Positions 53,581 to 61,619 of a stretch of DNA of 64,000 nucleotides are shown here, in pieces; within the stretch, counting starts at the first letter, position 1, and every line of letters starts with the position of its first letter. A model generated the notes under the pieces. The model searched no databases. It saw nothing but the letters and a program-made list of their open reading frames with translations, and was not told the DNA's origin. Origin of the DNA: Caballeronia novacaledonica (GTDB lineage: Bacteria; Pseudomonadota; Gammaproteobacteria; Burkholderiales; Burkholderiaceae); contig NZ_OGTP01000018.1 in the NCBI RefSeq assembly GCF_900258035.1, positions 1 to 64,000 on the forward strand, written 5' to 3'. A program made the translations under genes and the position numbers.

Positions 53581-56574
53581 ATGCAAACCACCGACAACGC
53601 CACGACTTCATTCGAAGGCGCATCCGCACAGCCTATGGCCGGTGCGCAGGCCACGGGCGCAGCACAAGCGCTCGCGCCGAACACGACGTTTGCCGACTAC
53701 AAGGTCATCCGTCGCAACGGAAGCGTGGTGTCGTTCGAGCCGACGAAAATCGCGATCGCGGTGACGAAGGCGTTCATCGCCGTCAACGGCGGCCAGGGCG
53801 CGGCTTCGGCGCGCGTGCGCGAACTCGTCGAGCAACTGACGCAAGCCGTGGTGCGCGCGCTCGTGCGCAGCCGTCCGCATGGCGGCACGTTCCATATCGA
53901 AGACATTCAGGATCAGGTCGAGCTCGCGTTGATGCGCGGCGGCGAGCACAACGTCGCGCGCGCGTACGTGCTGTATCGCGAGAAGCGCACGCAGCAGCGT
54001 TCGCAGGAGCGCGCGGATGCGCCGAACGCACAGTCGCACGAAGGCGCGATCAACGTGACGGACAACGGCGTCACGCGTCCGCTCGATATGGAAGCGCTGA
54101 AGGCGCTGATCGTCTCGGCTTGCGCGAATCTCGGTGACGCGGTGTCGGCCGAGCCGATCGTCGCGGAAACGGTGAAGAACCTGTACGACGGCGTGCCGAT
54201 GTCGCAGGTCTACGACTCGGCCATCCTCGCCGCGCGCACGATGATCGAAAAGGACCCGGCGTACAGCCAGGTCACGGCGCGCATCCTGCTGCACACGATC
54301 CGCCGCGAAATTCTCGAAGACGAAGTGACGCAGGCCGAAATGGGCGAGCGTTACGCCGAATACTTCCCGCTGTTCATCAAGCGCGGCGTCGAAGCCGGCC
54401 TGCTCGACGACAAACTCCAGCAATTCGATCTGAAGCGCCTCGGCGCCGCGCTCGACGCGAACCGCGATCTGCAATTCGGCTACCTCGGCCTGCAGACGCT
54501 TTATGACCGCTACTTCCTGCACGTCGACGGCACGCGCATCGAACTGCCGCAGGCATTCTTCATGCGTGTCGCGATGGGCCTGTCGCTCAACGAAATCGAC
54601 CGCGAAGCGCGTGCGATCGAGTTCTACAACGTGCTGTCGTCGTTCGACTTCATGTCGTCCACGCCGACGCTCTTCAACTCGGGCACGCATCGCTCGCAGT
54701 TGTCGTCGTGCTATCTGACGACCGTCGCCGACGATCTCGACGGCATCTACGAGGCGCTGAAGGAAAACGCGCTGCTCTCGAAGTTCGCGGGCGGCCTCGG
54801 CAACGACTGGACGCGCGTGCGCGCGCTCGGCTCGCATATCAAGGGCACGAACGGCAAGTCGCAGGGCGTCGTGCCGTTCCTCAAAGTCGTGAACGACACG
54901 GCCGTCGCGGTGAATCAGGGCGGCAAGCGCAAGGGCGCGGTGTGCGCGTACCTGGAGTCGTGGCACCTCGACATCGAGGAATTCCTCGAGCTGCGCAAGA
55001 ACACGGGCGATGACCGTCGCCGCACGCACGACATGAACACGGCGAACTGGATTCCCGATCTGTTCATGAAGCGCGTCGTCGAAGGCGGCGACTGGACGCT
55101 GTTCTCGCCCTCGACCTGTCCGGACCTGCACGATCTGTTCGGCGCGGACTTCGAGAAGGCCTACGTCGCTTACGAAGAGAAAGCCGCGCGCGGCGAGATC
55201 AAGCTGTTCAAGAAGCTGCCGGCCGCGCAACTGTGGCGCAAGATGCTCGGCATGCTCTTCGAAACGGGGCATCCGTGGATCACGTTCAAGGATCCGTGCA
55301 ACGTGCGCTCGCCGCAGCAGCACGTCGGCGTCGTGCATTCGTCGAACCTGTGCACGGAAATCACGCTGAACACGAGCGAGACGGAAATCGCCGTCTGCAA
55401 CCTCGGCTCCGTGAACCTCGTCGCGCACATGGTGAAGCAGGCCGACGGCAGCTACGCGCTGGATCACGCGAAGCTGAAGCGCACCATCAGCGTCGCGATG
55501 CGCATGCTCGACAACGTCATCGACATCAATTATTACGCGGTGCCGAAGGCGCGTAACTCGAACCTGAAGCATCGCCCGGTCGGCATGGGCATCATGGGCT
55601 TCCAGGACTGCCTGCATTTGCTGCGCACGCCGTATGCGTCGGGCGAGGCGGTCGAGTTCGCGGATCGTTCGATGGAAGCCGTGTGCTACTACGCGTACTA
55701 CGCGTCGACGGAACTCGCGGAAGAGCGCGGCCGTTACGCGACGTATCGCGGCTCGCTGTGGGATCGCGGCATTCTTCCGCAGGATTCGCTGAAGCTGCTG
55801 GCGGACGCGCGCGGCGGCTACGTGGAAGTGGATTCGTCGGAATCGATGGATTGGGACACGCTGCGCTCGCGCATCTCGACGCACGGCATGCGCAACTCGA
55901 ACTGCGTGGCGATTGCGCCGACCGCAACGATCTCGAACATCATCGGCGTGTCGGCGTGTATCGAGCCGACGTTCCAGAACCTGTACGTGAAGTCGAATCT
56001 GTCGGGCGAATTCACGGTCGTGAACGACTATCTCGTGCGCGATCTGAAGGCGCGCGGCCTGTGGGACGAGGTGATGGTGTCGGATCTGAAGTATTTCGAC
56101 GGCACGCTTTCGCGCATCGACCGCATTCCGGCCGATCTCCGCGCGATCTACGCGACGGCGTTCGAAGTCGATCCGAAGTGGCTGGTGGAAGCGGCATCGC
56201 GCCGTCAGAAGTGGATCGATCAGGCGCAGTCGCTGAACATCTACATGGCGGGCGCGTCGGGCAAGAAGCTCGACGAGGTCTACAAACTCGCGTGGATTCG
56301 CGGCCTCAAGACCACGTACTATCTCCGCACGATGGCGGCGACGCACGTCGAGAAGTCGACGGTCGCGCACGGCGCGTTGAACGCGGTGCCTTCTTCCGGT
56401 GAAGGCGGATCGGGCGCGGCTGGCGGCTTCGGTGGCGGCGTGAGTGGAGGCGCTTCTTCCAACGCCGGGGGCTTCAATGCGGCGGCCGTCGAGGCGGCTC
56501 CGGAAGCCGATGGCCCTGTCTGCATGATGCGTCCGGGCGATCCGGGCTTCGACGAATGCGAGGCTTGCCAGTAA
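53581..56574 (+). CDS. nrdA: Ribonucleoside-diphosphate reductase, alpha subunit (class Ia)
   Basis: A 997-residue catalytic subunit that reduces NDPs to dNDPs. An N-terminal ATP-cone (about residues 40-135, KVIRRNGSVVSFEPTKIAIAV) gives dATP feedback. The barrel holds SSCYLTTVADDLDGIYE, NLCTEITLNTSETEIAVCNLGSVNL and the CVAIAPTATISNIIGVS loop. The C-terminal tail ends CEACQ, the redox Cys pair served by thioredoxin, after a Gly/Ala/Ser-rich linker (about 935-980). The ATG at 53581 has CCAGGAG upstream; an in-frame ATG at 53530 is less likely. It is about 240 residues longer than E. coli NrdA. Confidence 0.95.
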   Translation: MQTTDNATTSFEGASAQPMAGAQATGAAQALAPNTTFADYKVIRRNGSVVSFEPTKIAIAVTKAFIAVNGGQGAASARVRELVEQLTQAVVRALVRSRPHGGTFHIEDIQDQVELALMRGGEHNVARAYVLYREKRTQQRSQERADAPNAQSHEGAINVTDNGVTRPLDMEALKALIVSACANLGDAVSAEPIVAETVKNLYDGVPMSQVYDSAILAARTMIEKDPAYSQVTARILLHTIRREILEDEVTQAEMGERYAEYFPLFIKRGVEAGLLDDKLQQFDLKRLGAALDANRDLQFGYLGLQTLYDRYFLHVDGTRIELPQAFFMRVAMGLSLNEIDREARAIEFYNVLSSFDFMSSTPTLFNSGTHRSQLSSCYLTTVADDLDGIYEALKENALLSKFAGGLGNDWTRVRALGSHIKGTNGKSQGVVPFLKVVNDTAVAVNQGGKRKGAVCAYLESWHLDIEEFLELRKNTGDDRRRTHDMNTANWIPDLFMKRVVEGGDWTLFSPSTCPDLHDLFGADFEKAYVAYEEKAARGEIKLFKKLPAAQLWRKMLGMLFETGHPWITFKDPCNVRSPQQHVGVVHSSNLCTEITLNTSETEIAVCNLGSVNLVAHMVKQADGSYALDHAKLKRTISVAMRMLDNVIDINYYAVPKARNSNLKHRPVGMGIMGFQDCLHLLRTPYASGEAVEFADRSMEAVCYYAYYASTELAEERGRYATYRGSLWDRGILPQDSLKLLADARGGYVEVDSSESMDWDTLRSRISTHGMRNSNCVAIAPTATISNIIGVSACIEPTFQNLYVKSNLSGEFTVVNDYLVRDLKARGLWDEVMVSDLKYFDGTLSRIDRIPADLRAIYATAFEVDPKWLVEAASRRQKWIDQAQSLNIYMAGASGKKLDEVYKLAWIRGLKTTYYLRTMAATHVEKSTVAHGALNAVPSSGEGGSGAAGGFGGGVSGGASSNAGGFNAAAVEAAPEADGPVCMMRPGDPGFDECEACQ

Positions 56575-56585
56575 GTCGGTCGCGG

Positions 56586-56640
56586 CGGACCGGTTCCGGT
56601 TTTCCCCTTCGCGGGGGAGGCGGGGCCGGTCCGTTTTTCT
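56586..56640 (+). terminator. nrdA terminator
   Basis: CGGACCGG (56586-56593) pairs with CCGGTCCG (56626-56633) with an inner CCCC/GGGG stem on a TTCG-type loop, followed by TTTTT. It abuts the repeat block, whose first hairpin begins at 56636. Confidence 0.85.
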
Positions 56641-56659
56641 TTGCTGCTGCAAAGAAAGT
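56636..56659 (+). repeat. Repeat hairpin, copy 1
   Basis: Arms TTTCTTTGC and GCAAAGAAA around TGCT. It directly follows the nrdA terminator T-run and is followed by CAGCTTTGCCCATCC, which recurs in copy 3 (reverse strand). Confidence 0.85.
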
Positions 56660-56700
56660 AAGCAGCTTTGCCCATCCTAAGTGGCTCACGCCGGCTGTGG

Positions 56701-56844
56701 CACAGGCAATTGGCTGAATGACGCTCGGAGTTTTGATGCTTTCGCCGGATCCCGTTTTGTTATTGGTTTATTAGCGTTGCCCCTGTGCGGGGCGGCAGTC
56801 ACTTTCTTTGCTGCTGCAAAGAAAGTAACCAAAGAAAGCAGCTT
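56701..56844 (+). repeat. Head-to-head repeat, left copy
   Basis: About 144 bp that recur in reverse complement at 57283-57426. Order of recognisable blocks: ATTGGCTGAATG, GAGTTTTGATGC, TCGCCGGATCCCGTTTT, TTAGCGTTGCCCCTGTGCGG, the 11-bp-stem hairpin at 56801-56826, then AACCAAAGAAAGCAGC. Similarity continues more weakly to about 57000. Confidence 0.88.
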
Positions 56845-57282
56845 TTGAGGCCCGCGGTCACACGCAACTTGGCCAATTTTCTCCTTCGAAGTGGCACTCG
56901 CCTAAAGAGTGCCCTCATCACAATCACCGGGCTTGGATCGCGCACGGTCTGCCGCCCGAGAGATTTTAAGCCGCTGGTTCAGCACGAAAAAGTTCCGGCA
57001 CAGCGCTACGCGCTGCCGCCGAGTATGCGAGGGAAACCCACGTTGTACCTATGCAGTGCTTCGAGATGGCGGTGTCAGTAAAGAGGCACGCGCAGACCCG
57101 ATTGACCCGTCGGCCGCGAAGCGGGCTGGAGCCATTTCGTGCTGGACCAGTTTGTTGTGCGGCGAGAGGTGACAGACCGTGCGCGAGCCAAGCCGTGTTC
57201 TGCTTGCGAGGGCACTCGCTATTGCCGGGCCATTCGGCCAATCGCCTGTGCCGCGGCCGGTGTGAGGCACTTTGGATGGGAG

Positions 57283-57426
57283 AAGCTGCTTTCTTTGGTT
57301 ACTTTCTTTGCAGCAGCAAAGAAAGTGACTGCCGCCCCGCACAGGGGCAACGCTAATAGACCGACGCGAAAACGGGATCCGGCGAAGGCATCAAAACTCC
57401 GGGGGCCATTCAGCCAATCGCCTGCG
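57283..57426 (-). repeat. Head-to-head repeat, right copy
   Basis: Reverse-complement copy of 56701-56844, including the hairpin at 57301-57326 (arms ACTTTCTTTGC and GCAAAGAAAGT). Weaker similarity extends inward to about 57110 (shared GCGCACGGTCTG and CAGCACGAAA). Confidence 0.88.
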
Positions 57427-57504
57427 CCGCGGCCCCCTCCGCCGGGGAGGCGGCTACTGAACAAACGGCAAGATAACGGCAGCAGCAAGCAGAGGAACCC
57501 AACC

Positions 57505-58902
57505 TCACCCCCGCGTGCCACGCGAAATCTCCGTCCCCGCATCGTGCGCGAGCCGCGCGGTAATCGGCATCGAAAGAAAAGAGAACATCCCGACGACGAC
57601 AAACGCAGGCCAGAAGTCCGACCATTGCACGCTCGCATGACCGTTCAGATATTGCGAGAGTTCGAGCGTGATCCCGGCGATCGTCACGCCGAGACCAAGC
57701 GAAACTTGCTGCACAAAGCTCGCGAGACTGGTCGCGCGGCCGACATCGCGCGTTTCGATTTCCGCATACGCAAGCGAATTGAGGCTCGTGAATTGCAAGG
57801 CGGGGAAGAAGCCGCCGAGCAGCACGACTGACCAGATCACCCACGTCGGCGTGCCGGGAAAGAACGTGCCGCACGCCGCGATCGCGATGCCCGACAGCGC
57901 CGCGTTATAGAAGAGCGTCTGACGGAAGCCGAAGCGATGCAGCACGCGCGACGCGAGCGAGCGCATGAACATGCCGCCGAACGCGGACGCGCAGGTGATC
58001 GCGCCGGACTTGAACGCGGTCATGCCGAGGCCTTCCTGCAACGCGAGCGGCAGAAGGAACGGCACGGCGCCGAGCCCGATGCGAAACATCGAACCGCCGA
58101 GAACGCTCGCCTGAAACGTCGGCACGCGGAAGAAGCGCAAGTCGAGCAGCGGCTTCTCCGAGCGGCGCGCGTGGATGCAGTACAGCACGACCATCAGCGC
58201 GCCGGCTGCGCACATCGCGAAGGCCGTGCGTTGCGGAATCAGTTCGCCGCCGACGAGCGACAGCCCGAGCAGCAGCAACACGCCCGCGCACGAGGAAAGG
58301 AAGAAGCCGAACCAGTCGAGCCGGCCCGGATGATCCTCGTGCGAATTGACGATGTAGCGGTTGGTCAGATAGATGCCCGCAATGCCGATCGGGATGTTGA
58401 TGAAGAAGATCAGGCGCCAGTGCAGATAAGTGGTGATGAAGCCGCCGAGCAACGGACCGACCGCGGGTCCAAGCATTGCGGGTACGGAGAGGTAGTTCAT
58501 CGCGCGAATGAACTCCGAGCGACGCACCGAGCGAAAGATGATGATGCGGCCGACAGGCACCATCATCGCGCCGCCGACGCCCTGGATGAAGCGGGCGACG
58601 GTGAACGGGCCGAGCGACGTGGAGGCCGCGCAGAGCAGCGAGCCGACGACGAACACGCCGATGGCCGCGCGGAACACCGCACGGGCGCCGAAGCGGTCGG
58701 CGACCCAGCCGCAGATCGGTATGAAGACGCCGAGCCCGAGCACATAACTCGTGACGGCGACTTTCAATGTGACGGGATCGCGTCCGAAGGCGCGCGCCAT
58801 TTCAGGAATCGCGGTGACGATGACGTTGGCGTCGACGCTTTCCATGAACATCGCGCACGCGACGATGAGAGGGGCAATGAAAGCTTTGACGGCAAGCGGC
58901 AT
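57505..58902 (-). CDS. MFS transporter, DHA2 (EmrB/QacA-like) drug:H+ antiporter family
   Basis: A 465-residue inner-membrane protein with about 14 membrane segments. ESVDANVIVTAIPEMA at about residues 21-36 is the DHA2 motif D1-like start (LDxTIVNVALP class), GWVADRFGARAVFRA near 64 is motif A and GPAVGPLLGGFITTYLHWRLIFFINIPIG near 145-173 is motif C plus the EmrB signature. Substrate unknown; multidrug export is the usual guess. There is no EmrA-like membrane fusion protein beside it. It lies between nrdA and nrdB on the opposite strand. Confidence 0.9.
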   Translation of the reverse strand: MPLAVKAFIAPLIVACAMFMESVDANVIVTAIPEMARAFGRDPVTLKVAVTSYVLGLGVFIPICGWVADRFGARAVFRAAIGVFVVGSLLCAASTSLGPFTVARFIQGVGGAMMVPVGRIIIFRSVRRSEFIRAMNYLSVPAMLGPAVGPLLGGFITTYLHWRLIFFINIPIGIAGIYLTNRYIVNSHEDHPGRLDWFGFFLSSCAGVLLLLGLSLVGGELIPQRTAFAMCAAGALMVVLYCIHARRSEKPLLDLRFFRVPTFQASVLGGSMFRIGLGAVPFLLPLALQEGLGMTAFKSGAITCASAFGGMFMRSLASRVLHRFGFRQTLFYNAALSGIAIAACGTFFPGTPTWVIWSVVLLGGFFPALQFTSLNSLAYAEIETRDVGRATSLASFVQQVSLGLGVTIAGITLELSQYLNGHASVQWSDFWPAFVVVGMFSFLSMPITARLAHDAGTEISRGTRG

Positions 58903-59024
58903 GGCGAATCGCGATCAACTCTTGGCGGCAAGAGCGGCGATTATGGCACCGATATGGAGCAGTCGCTGAGTGATCGAAGCGTGTTGCGTGGTGCGATGAA
59001 CATTGAACGAGGAGCGAAGAAACG

Positions 59025-59237
59025 ATGGACCCGCAGGATCTGCAGCGTCTCGTCACGCAGACGATGCCCTATGGCAAATACAAGGATCGGCTCATCGCGG
59101 ATCTGCCTGGTCACTATCTCGCGTGGTTCGCGCGTGAGGGTTTTCCAGAGGGCAAGCTCGGCAGGCTGCTCGCGTTGATGCATGAGATCGACCACAACAA
59201 CCTGCGCTCGCTGCTCGATCCATTGAGAGGCCGATGA
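59025..59237 (+). CDS. DUF3820 family protein
   Basis: A 70-residue protein with the DUF3820 signature MPYGKYKDRLIADLPGHYLAWF (residues 14-35, written here in part) and a helical C-terminal half ending LLDPLRGR. Proteins of this family are small nucleic-acid- or regulator-associated proteins of uncertain role; some are described as quorum-sensing-regulated virulence factors. Divergent from the MFS gene (122 bases). Confidence 0.85.
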   Translation: MDPQDLQRLVTQTMPYGKYKDRLIADLPGHYLAWFAREGFPEGKLGRLLALMHEIDHNNLRSLLDPLRGR

Positions 59238-59906
59238 GTTGCGCATGCTTTCCAGGTGCGACGTAAACACGCTATAGGTTGTATCGGCAGGATTTGCAAG
59301 CACAAGATGTTGTGGAAAAACGAGGCCCAAAATGCTAGACTTCGGCAACGAATTCGAAGCACGCAGCAGGCAATGAGCGGTCCCGAAACGCAACGGTTCG
59401 AGTGGTGAAGCGTGTGTCCGATGACAAGCATCGAAGCTCATCGAAGAGAGCGAGTGAGGGTAGCAAGACGCTCGCGCTCGACACATGTTTTTGCTTCGCG
59501 TCGCGTGTCGTCGAGAGACATCGATCGATGAACGAAGCGAGTCACGCTTCGCTGCGTTTGAGATCGCACACTCGGCACTGACTCGATACGTGCAACGAAA
59601 CGCGACGTGCTTCGCATCAGACATCGCGCGTCGGCCGCAAAGCACCGTGACACAAGGCTTCGAAGACATCGATGAAGCCGCTCGCAAGCACGCTGCGATG
59701 CCATCGAAGTCACTCGATCAGGACCGCTTCACACACGATTCAACAGATGCCGCATCGAGCTTCACACACATGGTTGCGAGCCAAGTGTTGTATGCAGGTA
59801 GCAACGTCGAATCTAAATCGCATGAAAACGAGAATTTTCATGAGCAAACTCTTTTATCGCTCATGAAAAGATGGTACAAACCGATCTAAATTGATGGTGA
59901 GAATTT
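59238..59906. other. TCGA-rich region and nrdB leader
   Basis: A 669-bp gap. From about 59330 to 59780 the sequence is crowded with short words such as ATCGA, TTCGA and GCTTCGC and has a lower GC content than its neighbours. An open frame (59485-59889, 134 codons) ends 17 bases before nrdB, but its third-codon GC is well below that of neighbouring genes and I recognise no domain. The last 90 bases hold the hairpins described separately. A weak promoter TTGTAT (59788-59793) and TCTAAA (59812-59817), 18-bp spacing, is possible. No NrdR box seen. Confidence 0.55.
59821..59869 (+). promoter_or_regulatory. Mutually exclusive inverted repeats upstream of nrdB
   Basis: CATGAAAA (59821-59828) pairs with TTTTCATG (59835-59842); the same left-facing arm, extended as TTTTCATGAGC (59835-59845), pairs perfectly with GCTCATGAAAA (59859-59869). 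Only one stem can form at a time. The second ends 37 bases before the nrdB ATG. Confidence 0.6.
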
Positions 59907-61154
59907 ATGCTCAACTGGGATGACGAGACCACTGCCGTAGCTCCCTCGAGCGCTTCGCAACAGAGCACGTTGCGCAACGCTCAAGGCACGACTTTCGGTA
60001 CGCAGGCAGCGCACGCTGCTGCTCATCAAGCGACCCATCAGACTGCTCAGGCGAACTCGACGAACATCTTCTCCGATGGCTTCGTTCCGCCCGCAGCCGC
60101 CACACCGTCCGCCGGCGCGATCGCCGCGCAAAGCGAAGCGCGCGTCAATGTCGCCGACAAGCGCATCATCAACGGCAAGACGGATGTGAACCAGCTCGTC
60201 CCGTTCAAGTACAAGTGGGCGTGGGAGAAGTACCTCGCCGGCTGTGCGAACCACTGGATGCCGCAGGAAGTGAACATGTCCCGCGACATCGCCCTGTGGA
60301 AAGACCCGAACGGTCTCTCGGACGACGAGCGCCGCATCGTCAAGCGCAACCTCGGCTTCTTTGTCACGGCGGACTCGCTCGCCGCGAACAACATCGTGCT
60401 CGGCACGTACCGTCACATCACCGCTCCGGAGTGCCGCCAGTTCCTGCTGCGCCAGGCGTTCGAAGAGGCGATCCACACGCACGCGTATCAGTACATCGTC
60501 GAATCGCTGGGTCTCGATGAAAGCGAGATCTTCAACGCGTACCACGAGGTCAAGTCGATCCGTGACAAGGACGAGTTCCTCATTCCGTTCATCCAGACGC
60601 TGACCGACCCGGCCTTCACCACCGGCACGCTGGAAGCGGACCAGAAATTGCTGAAGTCGTTGATCGTGTTCGCCTGCATCATGGAAGGGCTGTTCTTCTA
60701 TGTGGGCTTCACGCAGATTCTGGCGCTGGGTCGCCAGAACAAGATGACGGGCGCGGCGGAGCAGTATCAGTACATCCTCCGCGACGAGTCGATGCACTGC
60801 AATTTCGGCATCGACCTCATCAACCAGATCAAGCTCGAAGAGCCGCAACTGTGGACCGCCGAATTCAAGGCCGAGATCCGCGAGCTCTTCAAGGAAGCGG
60901 TGGAACTGGAATATCGCTACGCCGAAGACACCATGCCGCGCGGGGTGCTCGGCCTGAACGCGTCGATGTTCAAGAGCTACCTGCGCTTCATCTGCAACCG
61001 GCGTTGCCAGCAGATCGGGCTTGACCCGCTCTACCCGAACGAGGAAAACCCGTTCCCGTGGATGAGCGAAATGATCGACTTGAAGAAGGAACGCAACTTC
61101 TTCGAGACACGCGTGATTGAGTATCAAACCGGCGGCGCGCTGACCTGGGAATAA
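59907..61154 (+). CDS. nrdB: Ribonucleoside-diphosphate reductase, beta subunit (class Ia)
   Basis: A 415-residue di-iron tyrosyl-radical subunit that supplies the radical to NrdA. The pattern E-x2-H-x3-Y is visible in EEAIHTHAYQYI, giving the metal ligands and the radical tyrosine, and the late ligands are in RDESMHCNFGIDL. The first 75 residues are Ala/Gln/Thr rich and variable, before the conserved KRIINGKTDVNQLVPFKYKWAW. A GGTGAG ribosome site precedes the ATG. It is separated from nrdA by 3.3 kb. Confidence 0.95.
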   Translation: MLNWDDETTAVAPSSASQQSTLRNAQGTTFGTQAAHAAAHQATHQTAQANSTNIFSDGFVPPAAATPSAGAIAAQSEARVNVADKRIINGKTDVNQLVPFKYKWAWEKYLAGCANHWMPQEVNMSRDIALWKDPNGLSDDERRIVKRNLGFFVTADSLAANNIVLGTYRHITAPECRQFLLRQAFEEAIHTHAYQYIVESLGLDESEIFNAYHEVKSIRDKDEFLIPFIQTLTDPAFTTGTLEADQKLLKSLIVFACIMEGLFFYVGFTQILALGRQNKMTGAAEQYQYILRDESMHCNFGIDLINQIKLEEPQLWTAEFKAEIRELFKEAVELEYRYAEDTMPRGVLGLNASMFKSYLRFICNRRCQQIGLDPLYPNEENPFPWMSEMIDLKKERNFFETRVIEYQTGGALTWE

Positions 61155-61285
61155 TAAAAATCCAGGACGTGTTGCAGACGAAATCGATGGAACGGTCAGG
61201 CAGCAGCGTGTCGCTCACGCGCGCCTGATCGACAAGGTTTAGGAGAACGGTCGCCTGATGCAAAGTGCGCCTACTGACTTGGCGA

Positions 61286-61462
61286 GCCGATTATCGGCAC
61301 GAACTGAAGACAGGCATTTTGCGATCCCTTCAATGGGATGGGCAAACTTCCCCCCGGAAAATGCCAGCGGCATGCTCGCTGGCTCGATCAAGCGATGGCC
61401 GGCGCCGCGAAGATGCGGTGCTGACTCAATTTGGCGCGCGGTGCCTCGGGGCACGGCGCGCC
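61286..61462 (+). ncRNA. Candidate structured RNA
   Basis: Consecutive stems: GCCGA/TCGGC (61286-61298); GGCATTTT (61313-61320) with AAAATGCC (61358-61365), enclosing ATCCC/GGGAT (61324-61328/61335-61339); GCCAGC (61363-61368) with GCTGGC (61378-61383), which competes for the same GCC; and a long GC stem at 61433-61462. No known RNA family recognised; could simply be a 3' end region of nrdB. Confidence 0.3.
61433..61462 (+). terminator. Terminator-like hairpin after nrdB
   Basis: GGCGCGC-G-GTGCC pairs with GGCAC-G-GCGCGCC around TCGG, with one G-G mismatch. Very stable but followed by TTGCCGTATTC rather than a T-run. Confidence 0.45.
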
Positions 61463-61619
61463 TTGCCGTATTCATTAGCGTAAGCGGGCGGGATCAGCGT
61501 ACGCCGATGAATAATCCGCTTCGTAGCGTGCGCTGTGAGAGGCGACGCGTGAGAAGCGGGTTTTGACGAAGGGTGTTGTTTGAACTGACTCTCATCTTAA
61601 AACCTGAAGGAGAAAAACC

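Larger units (their letters stand above)
56575..57504. other. Repeat-rich convergent intergenic region, nrdA / MFS
   Basis: A 930-bp gap between convergent genes. It contains the nrdA terminator, three copies of one hairpin and two head-to-head copies of a longer repeat. Two small open frames on opposite strands (56785-57081 and 57049-57342) share their first 21 residues because they read the same repeat in each copy; I do not regard either as a gene. Confidence 0.85.
61155..61619. other. Hairpin-dense intergenic region, nrdB / histone-like gene
   Basis: A 465-bp gap with several stems between 61286 and 61462. TTGACG at 61563-61568 is a possible -35 for the histone-like gene, but no good -10 follows. 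A 102-codon frame (61258-61566) is open but looks like an accident of GC content. Confidence 0.55.

Noticed and set aside
53608..56652. 1014-codon open frame antisense to nrdA
   Set aside because: Shadow of nrdA: same high-GC antisense composition, no domain and no ribosome site.
57505..58902. MFS gene as part of a mobile element together with the flanking repeats
   Set aside because: Repeats lie only on one side, no transposase, integrase or target duplication is seen, and the gene has ordinary composition for the window.
61258..61566. 102-codon frame upstream of the histone-like gene
   Set aside because: No domain, no ribosome site, and it covers the hairpin-rich stretch.
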